A stretch of DNA of 35,698 bases from a bacterium (GCA_021811565.1 JAJZOL010000211.1:1-35698), one strand, 5' to 3'; positions 1 to 9,413 are shown, counted from the stretch's first letter. The notes: generated by a model from the sequence alone, not told the origin. Numbers and translations: made by a program.

Positions 1-294
1 ATATAAAGGATGCAACGTTGGACCGGTTTCTCGCTCAGGTCCACATATGGGCAGGTGATGGAGACATTGAAAGGAGTGTCTATAGAGCTTCGCATTCTGA
101 AAGAGAAGTTGCCGGATGTCTGATATCTGTATTGGTCAATATAGGTATGCGCTCCATCCTTGTCGAACGCCATCGCTGCCTTGTCACCCGCCAGTACGCG
201 CACCATGGTATCCCCCACGGGGAATGTCATTGCTAGAGGCGAGGCGAAACCGTATGCGGTTCGATTGCCCGGTCCAACGTTGCATCCTTTATAT
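1..294. repeat. 26-bp perfect inverted repeat (arms 1-26 and 269-294)
   Basis: Bases 1-26 (ATATAAAGGATGCAACGTTG...) are the exact reverse complement of bases 269-294, separated by 242 bp. The match stops at base 27 and begins at the first base of the window. Both arms lie inside the leftmost reading frame and encode unrelated peptides (LYKGCNVGPG and PVQRCILY). A fold-back at a contig end is the simplest explanation; a natural inverted repeat is possible. Confidence 0.85.
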
Positions 295-2183
295 AAACCA
301 TAACACTCCGCCATGTCACCTGCGGGATAGTCCTTGATGGAGGGATAGTATTCGTCTCTATAAAGGACATGCCATCGACTGAGAGACCCCTGCAAAGCAT
401 ACATGAGAATAGGATCTCCGGTATCCACTGCGGTTTGCGCCAAAGTGTCGAGGTCCCACATCACTTCGTTTGCACAGGCCGCGCCGGTCCAATCCCTACC
501 GGAGTTAGGCTCCCAGAGGAAAGAGGAATCCAAATTGTCAACCCTGTTGTTATCTCCAGCCCACATAGTGAGATAGCGATACACGAAGGAGCGCGCCATC
601 TGCAACGCCTCCTCGGCTCGTTTCGCTCGCAGGGGGTCGTGTCGAAATGTATGATAATAATCCAAACAGAACGCCGCTGAAAGCGTACCTCCGATAGCGA
701 ACGGTGACGAGGGAACGTCCGGGAATTCGTTACGAGTCCATACAATGGATCGAGTCCAATTGAAAACACCGTCAATATAGGGCAGATATTGGGTGTCATG
801 GCGATCGCGATAGAGATCAATCATCAATCTTCCTGCCGCCCAGCCATCGGAGTTATGATAGGACGCCACCGCTTTCCCGCCAAAATTCTCGGTCCAACTT
901 CCGGTGACAGGCTGGTCCCAATAGACCCCAATATTATCCGGAGGAACTCCGGTTCCGCTGTAGGGTGGGATGAAGTGTTTTGGGGATTCCCCCGCCGCCG
1001 TGATTCGAAACCACTTCGCCATGCCCACGAGTTCCCGTGCTTCGTTCTCCAAGCGATCCAAGCGTGCAATGTCGTTGTTTTTCACTGGCGCATCCACCAT
1101 GCTTTCATTGTGGGTGTCCCAGCCGCTTAGACCGGTGGTTCCCGGAGTGTGAAACGTATCTCCAGTAACAGACCTGTAGATGATCCCCCCGGTTGGAGGC
1201 CCTTGGAACTGAGTTAATAGATCCTGTCCGGGCATCCAGGACATGTCCACTCTGAGGGGGACGCTTGGTAATAAGGATTTGTCACGGTGCCAAACGTACT
1301 TCCACAAAAGTTCGTTCGGGTCCTTCGTACCGGGAAGCTGATCGCTCCATATCAATCGACAATGCGAATAGAGTACATCGCCTGCAAGTGGGAAAACCAA
1401 TTGTTGAAAGCCTGGTCCGCCGTAGGGATACACCAAGCTGACGAATTGTTTATTCAGTCTTCCCGGTGCTCCGGGAAGCGATTCCTTCCAACAATAGGCT
1501 GTGGCGATGTTCTTTTCGGTGTTATCCTCCAGCCGCGTGGTGGCGAATTCAAACCCCGCGTAAAGGGATTTCTGCGGCTCCCATAACCCAATGATCGGTA
1601 CGGATTGCGCTCCTAACGGCGGGGTATAACTCCAATTGCGATTATACGTGTAACCGGATATTTCAGGGGTACCACCATGAGGGTCTATTAGCAGCGGAAA
1701 TGGATCCGTATAAGGCGTTGCGTTTAACCACCCTTGAATATGCCACGCCATTGCCTCCGGCATGTAAAGGGATAGGAAGTGGAATGGGGATTTACCCACC
1801 ATCTTCAGCCAAGCTTTAGTGTTGAAGGAGCGCACAGTGATGCGAAATTTCACTTGCGGATAAGAATCACCTGGCGTCAACGCGATCTCAATGAAATCCT
1901 TTCCACCTAATGACAAACCGCTTCCTTTTAGCGATTGCAAGGAGGTGAACAACAACCTTTTTGGAGAATACATTATTTTGCATGCGCCTGCGGTCAGCAA
2001 TCCATTGGAGCTTAGTTTCACCTGAGTGATAAGATGATTGTTGTGATAGAGGTTGAAACCGGTCCAGTGTTCTCCTTCTTTCACAGCAACCAATCGCACA
2101 TCGCCTTGGGATATTTGCTGGGCTCGGGCTGCTATGCCATAGGACATAATCATACATAAAATAATAGCGATACGAATACGCAT
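1..2183 (-). CDS. Large secreted protein of unknown function, partial (C-terminus beyond window)
   Basis: The reverse strand is open from an ATG at 2183 to the window edge, giving 727 codons without a stop. The ATG follows a strong GGAGGT ribosome binding site five bases upstream. The first 22 residues (MRIRIAIILCMIMSYGIAARA) are a signal peptide, so export is expected. Residues about 23-330 look beta-rich. The remainder is helical and rich in aromatic residues, with stretches such as SYHNSDGWAAGRLMIDLYRD that resemble the (alpha/alpha)6 barrels of six-hairpin glycosidases, but I do not recognise a family. It starts 48 bp downstream of the NPCBM hydrolase gene on the same strand and is probably cotranscribed with it and with the GH28-like gene. 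The distal end may be unreliable because a 26-bp inverted repeat sits at the window edge, so the last ten or so codons read here could be a fold-back artefact. Confidence 0.8.
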   Translation of the reverse strand, partial: MRIRIAIILCMIMSYGIAARAQQISQGDVRLVAVKEGEHWTGFNLYHNNHLITQVKLSSNGLLTAGACKIMYSPKRLLFTSLQSLKGSGLSLGGKDFIEIALTPGDSYPQVKFRITVRSFNTKAWLKMVGKSPFHFLSLYMPEAMAWHIQGWLNATPYTDPFPLLIDPHGGTPEISGYTYNRNWSYTPPLGAQSVPIIGLWEPQKSLYAGFEFATTRLEDNTEKNIATAYCWKESLPGAPGRLNKQFVSLVYPYGGPGFQQLVFPLAGDVLYSHCRLIWSDQLPGTKDPNELLWKYVWHRDKSLLPSVPLRVDMSWMPGQDLLTQFQGPPTGGIIYRSVTGDTFHTPGTTGLSGWDTHNESMVDAPVKNNDIARLDRLENEARELVGMAKWFRITAAGESPKHFIPPYSGTGVPPDNIGVYWDQPVTGSWTENFGGKAVASYHNSDGWAAGRLMIDLYRDRHDTQYLPYIDGVFNWTRSIVWTRNEFPDVPSSPFAIGGTLSAAFCLDYYHTFRHDPLRAKRAEEALQMARSFVYRYLTMWAGDNNRVDNLDSSFLWEPNSGRDWTGAACANEVMWDLDTLAQTAVDTGDPILMYALQGSLSRWHVLYRDEYYPSIKDYPAGDMAECYGLYKGCNVGPGNRTAYGFASPLAMTFPVGDTMVRVLAGDKAAMAFDKDGAHTYIDQYRYQTSGNFSFRMRSSIDTPFNVSITCPYVDLSEKPVQRCILY

Positions 2184-2231
2184 GAAATACCTCCACATTA
2201 ATTATCCAGGGGATCGGTCCAATCAGACATA

Positions 2232-4790
2232 TCAGTTGGAATCCATGGGGCTAACACGCACCATCGCGCAACCGTGCGCCAAAGGAACCGTTATATCCAC
2301 TCTGTCGGCATCGTTCTTAACGTTGCAAGGATACCACATATCCCCACCAGGAGTGATCGATTCCGCGCTTACGCGTTTCGGCATACCCGGTAATCGTAGC
2401 AGCGACACCACAACCTCCTTCGCTTGACCTCCGAAGACGACCGGTATGATGTATCCCAATGGTGTGGAAAACAGATTGACCAGCGCGGAACCGCGTTTCA
2501 TCTCGATACAATGCGGCGTGAGAACCCATTTTTTCGCTCTCATCGCATCCATCAACGGTCCGTATTCCACATACCATTGGATTTTCTCCGCCGAGGGAGT
2601 AATGCAGTGGTTATTCGTGGGATACGGTGCGGTGGGATATGCACCGAGGAAAAGATGATACTGAAAAAAGGCATCGCTGAGCTTGTTGTCATCCGATGTC
2701 CACAGAAGAGCTGGCTTTCGGAGGCAAATGAGGCTCACTCCGTTTGCAACGGTTGGATATCCGCCGAATTCCGCATAAACTCCGTCCAAATGACGTGCGA
2801 GGTCGAGACGGCAGTCTTGGAAGTTGGCGAAAATCACCTTGCCATGCTCGTGCATTAAGGGGCCTAGTTTCGCCATCAGCGTTTTCCAGGAATTCACAAA
2901 TGCGCGGCACGGCTTGCCAGTCCAACTCACTCCATCATCCGCATTCGGGTTGTATAACCGTAGCCAATCGGTTCGGTCGATGCAGATTCCCGCTGAATCC
3001 GGAATCATTTTGATGTCTCGTCTGGCTTGGCGTAGAAGATGCTCTCGGTATGCGGGATCGCCTGGATCCACAACCCAGGCGTTGTAACAGGTGCCGATAA
3101 TGGGTTGCATATAGGCGTGAGGCATCTTGATTTTGAGATATTGAACCGGGTTCCGCCAAAGATTCGGATCCGATGCAAGAGATGGATCAACCGGCTCGTC
3201 CTTCATATTTCGCCCAAATTCGGTGGTGTTGAAGTAGTCCAGAACGTAAAAACCGTGATCCTTCATCCATTTGGCGTAGTCATTCAATCGTTCGAAGCTG
3301 GTCCAGAGCGGCTTCCCAGGGGGACGTGGTTCGTCATTGGCTCTGTTCCATCGATCATACGGCTCCTTCAAAGGCGGAAGGAATTCACCCATGTAGGGAA
3401 AATCGTCTGAGAGTTTCCAGTTTACGCGAAAAGCCATCCGCTTATAAAGCCCCACGTCAATGGGGTCCTCGTTACCCGAATAGGCTGCGCACCCTCCCAT
3501 CTCATCCGCCATGGGATTTGGAGGATTAAAGTATTTCGGATACCGCTTCACCATCCATGCCAAGCCGCCGCGCACATCCCTGGGGTGAACAACCAAATCG
3601 TAGTGAAAACTCACCACATTCCCGCCACCCATGCGATGATTGGTCTGAATGAATTTCATATCCCCATCGCTGCCCGTCATCAGCGACATGTCGAGCAGCG
3701 TGTCCTTGGGCGATTCCGCCATGGTCAACCCCAAATCATGGTTCTCTAGTAGGAATGTTGCGAGAGGAAGGGTGATGAGATTGCCTTGAGTGTAAGACCC
3801 ATCCGGGGTTTCACCGAAGGAGTAGAGACGATTACGCATGGGTTGAGGTATCAATGGGTCATGCCACGTTTGATTCAGTGTTGATTGATCCGTCATGGGA
3901 TCCTGCCATGCGGTCCAGAATCGAATGGTTTCAGGTTTTTTCCAAGTCAATCCCGTTACAATCGGAGAGGACCAATATTTCCCATTTCCTCTCAGGTTCA
4001 CCTCCCAACTCACTCCATCCTTCGTGGGGGTAAATACCTGTGTTATGATGAAACGATGCTTCTTGAAAAATGAGATGAATGGCTGAGTGAAAATCAACGC
4101 TCCGTTAGGGAGACGTCGAACTTTGCATTTTCCATCGGCTTTGCTCCCTGGAATCTCCGAAACACTGGATACCGGACAGGCGATTTTTTTTGCACCTATT
4201 CTGAGCAGCACCATCTGCCCATCATTTGAGAGGGAAACCGTCAAAACCGGTGATTTTACGACGTATTTGCCCACGGCGGGCGGCGGTGTGGTGGGATAAC
4301 CGATTAATACCGCATCCGCCCAATCCGCATGATCGTCATTGATGCCGTCCCCGCCATCGGTTACCACAAGCGTTAACTCCTTCGCCCCCTTGACTGAGAC
4401 GTCGAGGAATTTCGCGGGCGTGGGGTTGCGCATGATGCCGCTGTCGTATAGCTTTTTTCCATCCGCGTAAACCTGAAAATCAATGCTGCTCTTGCCATAA
4501 CTTTGCATCTCCTCGTCAACGCCAACCCAGGATTCAAATCGCTCGTACCTTCCATTCAGATCATATATGATTTTGCTGTTCGCATGCGTTCCAATGCCGT
4601 ATTTGTATGTTTTTTTCCCTATGGTGATAGGATTACCCTGCACGCTTTGATTGAAATGCAGGCTTCCCCAGTCTTGCCTGGCGTATATCGGGAACAGGCT
4701 GCTTAACTCCACCACTTGCGGTTTGATTTGCGCCAAGCTCGGAAGTGCAACGACCATCAACAATATGATTAAGGCTGCATGGATACGCAT
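2232..4790 (-). CDS. Secreted NPCBM-domain protein with glycoside-hydrolase-like TIM barrel
   Basis: This 852-residue protein begins with a signal peptide (residues 1-20, ending SLA-Q) behind a GGAGGAG ribosome binding site. Residues about 28-165 are an NPCBM domain, the carbohydrate-binding module often fused to alpha-galactosidases. Visible hallmarks are YGIGTHANSKI, WVGVDEE and DDHADWADA. A beta-sandwich region follows (about 175-400). Residues about 430-720 look like a TIM barrel, with strand-end motifs such as GFYVLDYFN (513-521) and GICIDRTDWLRLYN (601-614); aspartates there are candidate catalytic residues. The C-terminus (about 750-852) looks like the beta domain that closes many GH-D clan enzymes. 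I cannot assign a GH family; a distant GH36, GH31 or GH101 relative is possible. It is the middle gene of a leftward set, 129 bp downstream of the GH28-like gene. It ends in TGA, with a second in-frame TGA two codons later. Confidence 0.8.
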   Translation of the reverse strand: MRIHAALIILLMVVALPSLAQIKPQVVELSSLFPIYARQDWGSLHFNQSVQGNPITIGKKTYKYGIGTHANSKIIYDLNGRYERFESWVGVDEEMQSYGKSSIDFQVYADGKKLYDSGIMRNPTPAKFLDVSVKGAKELTLVVTDGGDGINDDHADWADAVLIGYPTTPPPAVGKYVVKSPVLTVSLSNDGQMVLLRIGAKKIACPVSSVSEIPGSKADGKCKVRRLPNGALIFTQPFISFFKKHRFIITQVFTPTKDGVSWEVNLRGNGKYWSSPIVTGLTWKKPETIRFWTAWQDPMTDQSTLNQTWHDPLIPQPMRNRLYSFGETPDGSYTQGNLITLPLATFLLENHDLGLTMAESPKDTLLDMSLMTGSDGDMKFIQTNHRMGGGNVVSFHYDLVVHPRDVRGGLAWMVKRYPKYFNPPNPMADEMGGCAAYSGNEDPIDVGLYKRMAFRVNWKLSDDFPYMGEFLPPLKEPYDRWNRANDEPRPPGKPLWTSFERLNDYAKWMKDHGFYVLDYFNTTEFGRNMKDEPVDPSLASDPNLWRNPVQYLKIKMPHAYMQPIIGTCYNAWVVDPGDPAYREHLLRQARRDIKMIPDSAGICIDRTDWLRLYNPNADDGVSWTGKPCRAFVNSWKTLMAKLGPLMHEHGKVIFANFQDCRLDLARHLDGVYAEFGGYPTVANGVSLICLRKPALLWTSDDNKLSDAFFQYHLFLGAYPTAPYPTNNHCITPSAEKIQWYVEYGPLMDAMRAKKWVLTPHCIEMKRGSALVNLFSTPLGYIIPVVFGGQAKEVVVSLLRLPGMPKRVSAESITPGGDMWYPCNVKNDADRVDITVPLAHGCAMVRVSPMDSN

Positions 4791-4919
4791 TCCATTCCTC
4801 CTCCGATTTCGAATTGGAAGTTATTCAATTGACAATGGTTAAAACAGAGATACTATGATCTTGTCTATGTGAGCGCATTTCATTATGCACGCAGGCATGG
4901 CATTGTGCCATGGATACGA

Positions 4920-6350
4920 TTATTTGACCATGATCTCTCTTGCGAACGGATTGCACTCCATGTGCTCGCCTTTTATGTCGGTAATACGTCGTCCGTTCAC
5001 TTTCACATTATCAAAAGTTACGTTTTGAAAAAGATGAGTGTCATCGAAACCCGATATTTTAATTGCAGGGAAAACTGCGCCGTTCGCCGTGATGTTCTTT
5101 AGCAACACTCCGTTCACGTGACCGCGCATCTTATCGTGCCCCCAGAAGTCTTCGCCTATCCATCCATCGAACAAAGTGTTGCTCACATCCTCGATAAGGA
5201 TGTTTTCAAACCGGATATTGCTTATTGTCCCCGAATCGGAGACGAGAATGGCCAGCGAGGCGCAATCCCCCCCATTTGAGAAATCATGGATGATGTCGCA
5301 GTTCTCAAAAAGGACATTCGAGATATTCGCACGGGTTTCGCTTGTGATCCCCAGTCCTCTCGCTCGCTCGTTCCAAATCACGCAGTTTCGAACCACGATG
5401 TCCTTCGATTCCTGAGCGGGCGGCGGCGATGTGGTCTTCACGCATATCTCATCGTCGTTATTGCGAAGGAAGCTATTCTCTACAAGCACATTCTGCGAAT
5501 TGCAGATATCCACTCCGTCACTGTTCTCCCTGCGGCATATCTCCTTGATATTTCGAATGGTGATATCTCGCGAACCAAACATTCCCGCAACCCAACAGGG
5601 GGCGTCCATGATGATTATTCCATCCATGGTCACATGGTCGCAATTGCGGAACACGAATGCATTGCGCGCATGCCAGGGCAATCCGCTCATATCCAGGACG
5701 CCACGCCCCATAATGGATACGTTTTTAGCGTTCTCGGCTTCGATCAGATTCCTGTAGTTTTTCACACCCGACCAATCCTTCTCGACCGTCGGCTTTTCAT
5801 CGGGCATGAGGATCGCTTTCACCACAGCGCCGCCGGAGAGGTAGAGAGTCTGCCCGCTGTGCATTCGCAGTATGCCGAGTTCATGGACCCCCGGCCCGTA
5901 AAAGATTACTTTCGGATCTTCGGGGTTCGGAATATCGGTTTGTAACGGATTTGCGAACAGATGCAGGGGGCGGTCGATGGAGTCGTTCAACTCGATGGTC
6001 AGGTTGCAGGGATGGGCAAGATCAAAGTGGATCGAGCCATCCTTTAGGATCGGCTTAATGGCAAGGGAGAGAGGTCGGATGGTTACGCTGTTCATCGGAG
6101 CGGCGGGGATGATTTCCACGTTCGCTATCCCGGAAAAATCAAAATAAGCGAAGGAGGCTGGACCACCGCGAAGCGTCTGCGCCATGTAGACGAAGAGCGG
6201 ATTTCCATTTACTTTGACGGTGTAATCGGCGGATTTCGCAATCCCGGGAGGTCCGGGGTAGGTCACTATGCTTGAGGCATGCGCATCGGGAAGGGCTAAG
6301 ACGAAAAGGCACAACACAAGAAGTGGTGCTAGACAATAGGTGAAACTCAT
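4920..6350 (-). CDS. Secreted GH28-like right-handed beta-helix glycosidase
   Basis: The 476-residue product has a signal peptide (residues 1-25, ending AHA-SS) and is preceded by GGAGGG seven bases before the ATG. Residues about 30-145 form an N-terminal beta domain. From about 150 to 470 the sequence is a repetitive parallel beta-helix of the pectin-lyase fold (VSIMGRGVLD, DITIRNIKE, NVLVENSFL, NVLFENCDI). It carries the GH28 aspartate motifs as NSDGVDI (276-282) and NDDEICVKT (298-306). The canonical GHG histidine and RIK motifs of polygalacturonases are not evident; RGLGITSET occupies the expected place. The enzyme probably hydrolyses a pectin-like or other plant glycan outside the cell, with altered specificity. 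It is the first gene of the leftward three-gene set; a small perfect hairpin (4897-4911) just past its stop lacks a T tract and is not a convincing terminator. Confidence 0.85.
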   Translation of the reverse strand: MSFTYCLAPLLVLCLFVLALPDAHASSIVTYPGPPGIAKSADYTVKVNGNPLFVYMAQTLRGGPASFAYFDFSGIANVEIIPAAPMNSVTIRPLSLAIKPILKDGSIHFDLAHPCNLTIELNDSIDRPLHLFANPLQTDIPNPEDPKVIFYGPGVHELGILRMHSGQTLYLSGGAVVKAILMPDEKPTVEKDWSGVKNYRNLIEAENAKNVSIMGRGVLDMSGLPWHARNAFVFRNCDHVTMDGIIIMDAPCWVAGMFGSRDITIRNIKEICRRENSDGVDICNSQNVLVENSFLRNNDDEICVKTTSPPPAQESKDIVVRNCVIWNERARGLGITSETRANISNVLFENCDIIHDFSNGGDCASLAILVSDSGTISNIRFENILIEDVSNTLFDGWIGEDFWGHDKMRGHVNGVLLKNITANGAVFPAIKISGFDDTHLFQNVTFDNVKVNGRRITDIKGEHMECNPFAREIMVK

Positions 6351-6567
6351 TCCATAACCCTCCGTTTAAAACATCCGAACGAGAAACCGCTCCAAATATT
6401 TTTATCATTGGTCATGCGTCATTGAGGAATTTTACAATCTACGCTTGATGGAGTCAATCCGAGGGCGAAAAACAGTGCATAGCGGAATGCGTCAACTTAC
6501 CGGTTGTAACCCAAGGGGAAACTACGAACGAACTAGTAATGAATCTTAAGGAGGTAATCTCTCCGCC

Positions 6568-7728
6568 CTAGAAATAGGGACCGCCCATCATATAGATCGC
6601 CGTGCCCATTAGGTTCAGATAGAGAAACCACAAGGTAATTACCAAGCGATGCGCCAAATGCGAATGATAACGGTCGGCCAGAATGAAGAACAAAGGGAAT
6701 GCTGTGATGAGGAACCGCGGAATAGCCGATCCGCTACTCCTAAAGAGGATGGAGACCAGAACCGCCCCTGCGAAAAACTTCATCAGGAACGAATACCGTG
6801 GGTCCTTAAGCAGAAAAGCGTAGAACAGGATGCACGCCATCAGCCCGCAGTAACTCAATTCCAATATCAAGGGGAACCAGGACAGTCCCGCCGTACCGAC
6901 AATTGTTCGCGCGATAAAACCTGGAAATTGCCAGATGGGGAGCAGGTGTTGTTGCCAGTTGCCTTGTTCGGCGTGGAAGCTGGCCAAGGGGTCCTGGAAG
7001 GCGATTCCGAAATAGCACATATGGAGACCTATCGCAAACAAAGGCAATATTAACCCTCCTATCATTGCAAATGAAATTCGAGGAATCCTGCGTCGATGAA
7101 GGAGATAAATAATATTGGATACGATCGCGATATAAGCCGGGTAGCCCATCGGCCAGGTCAGGTAAGCAAGCGCCACGTATCCACCGGTTTTCCACCACTT
7201 CTCATCTTCCGCCGCAAGAAATCCGGCGAAGAGAAACGCGAAAAACAACGACATGGAATATCCCGTGGCGAGGAAGACGCCGGCGGGGGAGACGGCCCAC
7301 AGCAGCAGGCAAAGCCTTCGCGCCGGATCGTTAAGATATCGTCGGCAAAGCCGATCCAGGAAAATCATCGCCCACAGGGACGCCGCACCGGATACGATGA
7401 GCGCACTATACGCGAGAGAGTAAAAATTGGTTTTGAAAAACAGTAACAGGCTGAGGAAATGAATGAGGATGGGATAGAGCGGATAAAAGACGACACGGGG
7501 GTCGCCAAACTGGTAGCCATCGCGGGCGATGTGGATATAGTCCCGGGCGTCCCCGCGCGTAATGACATGAAGAAAAGGATATGAATGTCGAAAAAAGATT
7601 CAGACGAAAAGCGCGACCGCATAGGTGACCCCCACGCCGGCGAGCCAGTATTTTACCGGGTCGCACGCTTGGATCCATCCGTTTTTCAAGGAGTGGTCGG
7701 TGGGCTTTTGGGATTGGATACTTTTCAT
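6568..7728 (-). pseudogene. PIG-V/GPI-mannosyltransferase-like membrane glycosyltransferase, interrupted by in-frame TGA
   Basis: The frame runs from an ATG at 7728 through 42 codons to a TGA at 7602-7600 and then continues in the same frame, without another stop, to a TAG at 6568. Directly after the TGA the translation has the family signature of multi-spanning PIG-V-type mannosyltransferases: RGDARDYIHIARDGYQFGDP followed by VVFYPLYPILIHFLSLLL. Normal members have WDA..Y..IA..GY and FPLYP in this loop. The rest has about eight hydrophobic helices. An internal ATG at 7368 could start a 266-residue product, but it would lack the first helix and the catalytic loop aspartates. The enzyme would transfer a hexose from a lipid-linked donor on the outer face of the membrane. 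The stop may be a true nonsense mutation (CGA or TGG to TGA), readthrough or a sequence error. Last gene of the damaged leftward cluster. Confidence 0.75.
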
Positions 7729-7800
7729 TTTTCCGTTTTGTTTGTTAAAATCCGGGAAATAATTCCCGATGCAACGCCTATCGGTGGATTGTCAAATCAC

Positions 7801-8817
7801 TCAAGCTGGGGTTTTTCTCCTTCGCATTATCCACGCAAAGGCGATCAGGGTGCAAACGAACAGACCGGTCACCAACGCTTGGATGAGCCGCTCCCTGCTT
7901 TTAGCCCTCTCCGCCGCTTCGCGCATTTGGACAAGTTGGTGGGCTACGGAGCCGGTCCCCTGGAGCACCTGGTTCAAGGATTCCCCGGCGAACTCCTGCT
8001 TCCCTTCCACTGGAATTCCGAAACGATTGTCAAAGACAGTTTTCCCCTCCACGGATAGGTTAAAGGAGGATGATGGCGGTGCTTGGAAACTGGCTTGAAG
8101 AATATGTATATTATCAGTCTCAGTTCGTCTGCCATTATTGATATCATATTCCGTGGAATTCACTATTGTTGGTATCCATGCGCCATCCTGACTGCGCTTC
8201 CATGAATTCATAATCCAGCGTCTCATTAGAAGATTGCGGATTTTCGTATAACGAGATATCTCCTTTGCAACATATCCATGAGCGGGATCCAATACGGCGC
8301 GGATATAACTGCCATCTCCGATATCTCCCGTAAAAATCACATCGTTTTTTTCATATGAAATCACTGGATGTTTAATATAAGCAAAGCCTCTGCCAATATA
8401 AGCGCATGGACCAGGTATCATTGTCAACAACCATGCAATATTCTTTGGAATTCCTGGAATGAATGAACTTTTTGGATGTATCTCCATGGAATTCCCCATT
8501 GAATAAAACGTATTATGTTCATTTGAGATGATTGTTGCCACATCTTTCTGTTTTAATTGGGATGACTGAGTTTCGATTTTGTAATTCCCTTTCTTTGTGT
8601 ATATGATGCATTCATGTTGATATGAATTTGATACCGGAGATCCATACAGTTTATGCGTTGTTAAATTGTAAATTAAACAGCCTTGAAGCGCTTGATTATC
8701 GTTATGGCGGATATGAGCAAGAATGTCATCTGTTTTAGAGATAGCGTGCGTCATTGACAAAAAAAGAAATGTAACAATCATGCAAATAATCGGAATATGG
8801 ATTTGCTGTCGAATCAT
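7801..8817 (-). CDS. Membrane-anchored extracytoplasmic protein of unknown function
   Basis: The 338-residue product has an N-terminal signal peptide (residues 1-25, MIRQQIHIPIICMIVTFLFL then SMTHA). A large extracytoplasmic domain rich in beta-strand-like sequence follows. Near the C-terminus is one membrane helix (about 311-331) followed by MRRRKTPA, so this is a type I membrane protein. The start follows AAAGGAT about nine bases upstream. The ATG codons and coding frame are intact, unlike the genes on both sides. The sequence is AT-richer than most of the window. The pattern of Y/K/E-rich strands (GNYKIETQSSQ, YSMGNSMEIHP) is reminiscent of LolA/RseB-like domains, and its place behind an ECF sigma factor would fit an envelope-sensing partner, but this is a guess. 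No family is recognised. Confidence 0.7.
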   Translation of the reverse strand: MIRQQIHIPIICMIVTFLFLSMTHAISKTDDILAHIRHNDNQALQGCLIYNLTTHKLYGSPVSNSYQHECIIYTKKGNYKIETQSSQLKQKDVATIISNEHNTFYSMGNSMEIHPKSSFIPGIPKNIAWLLTMIPGPCAYIGRGFAYIKHPVISYEKNDVIFTGDIGDGSYIRAVLDPAHGYVAKEISRYTKIRNLLMRRWIMNSWKRSQDGAWIPTIVNSTEYDINNGRRTETDNIHILQASFQAPPSSSFNLSVEGKTVFDNRFGIPVEGKQEFAGESLNQVLQGTGSVAHQLVQMREAAERAKSRERLIQALVTGLFVCTLIAFAWIMRRRKTPA

Positions 8818-8905
8818 TAAATGTTAATCCTTTGATGGCTAATGGTTGCTAATCTGATTATTCACAACAAACGTAAGCGGTGTCGAATTCCACTTTATTT
8901 CCATC

Positions 8906-9196
8906 TTATCCTTGAGTGACTCCCTTTATTTGTCCACCGCAATCAAGTTCATCATAATGATAATCCCACCTGTATTCAGGCTGTGGTGCTTTTTGACACC
9001 CTTCGAATGGGTTTGTAGTTACTCCGCAATTTAATGGTGGATCAGGTGCTAATCATACCATCCATCGTATTTACTTTGTGGTGTTTGCGCTATTGGTGTT
9101 TCCGCGCATGTTGCCCACACCACCGCCACGCAACTGATAACCAGGAAGAGGCTCGCCAGAAGCGTAAGCATGCATTTCTTAAATTCAGTTTGCCAT
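8906..9196 (-). pseudogene. Small secreted protein gene, frame-shifted
   Basis: Between the sigma factor and the 338-residue protein, the reverse strand holds a small exported protein split over two frames. From an ATG at 9171 one frame reads a signal-peptide-like segment MLTLLASLFLVISCVAVVWA, then TCAETPIAQTPQSKYDGWYD and a TAG at 9051-9049. At the same point another frame continues with APDPPLNCGVTTNPFEGC, then a Cys-containing tail ending DELDCGGQIKGVTQG and TAA at 8908-8906. One missing base near 9051 would join them into a protein of about 90 residues with conserved-looking Cys/Gly positions. A better start may be the ATG at 9196 behind AAGGAG, but that also needs a one-base shift near 9188. 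The ends 9196 and 8906 are in the same frame, so two compensating indels restore the frame. The product would be a short exported Cys-containing protein; its role is unknown. Confidence 0.45.
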
Positions 9197-9413
9197 TGAT
9201 CTCAATTCTCCTTTTCTCGAAAATGCGTCCTCGTTTCGGTCGTTCAAGTATTCCCGCTTTTTTTTTGGTGCGAAAGCGTCCGTCAAACCGGCGCGGAACG
9301 GGGACTTGTTCATCCCTCATACTATAAAACGACGCAAACGGGCTAAAACCTACGGGTTGAGCGAAAAAATTTTTTTCGTGAACCTCGCTAAATCTCACCG
9401 ACGGATCATATCC

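Noticed and set aside
4897-4911. Perfect hairpin ATGGCA-TTG-TGCCAT after the GH28-like gene
   Set aside because: Short stem with no T run on the correct side; not convincing as a terminator.
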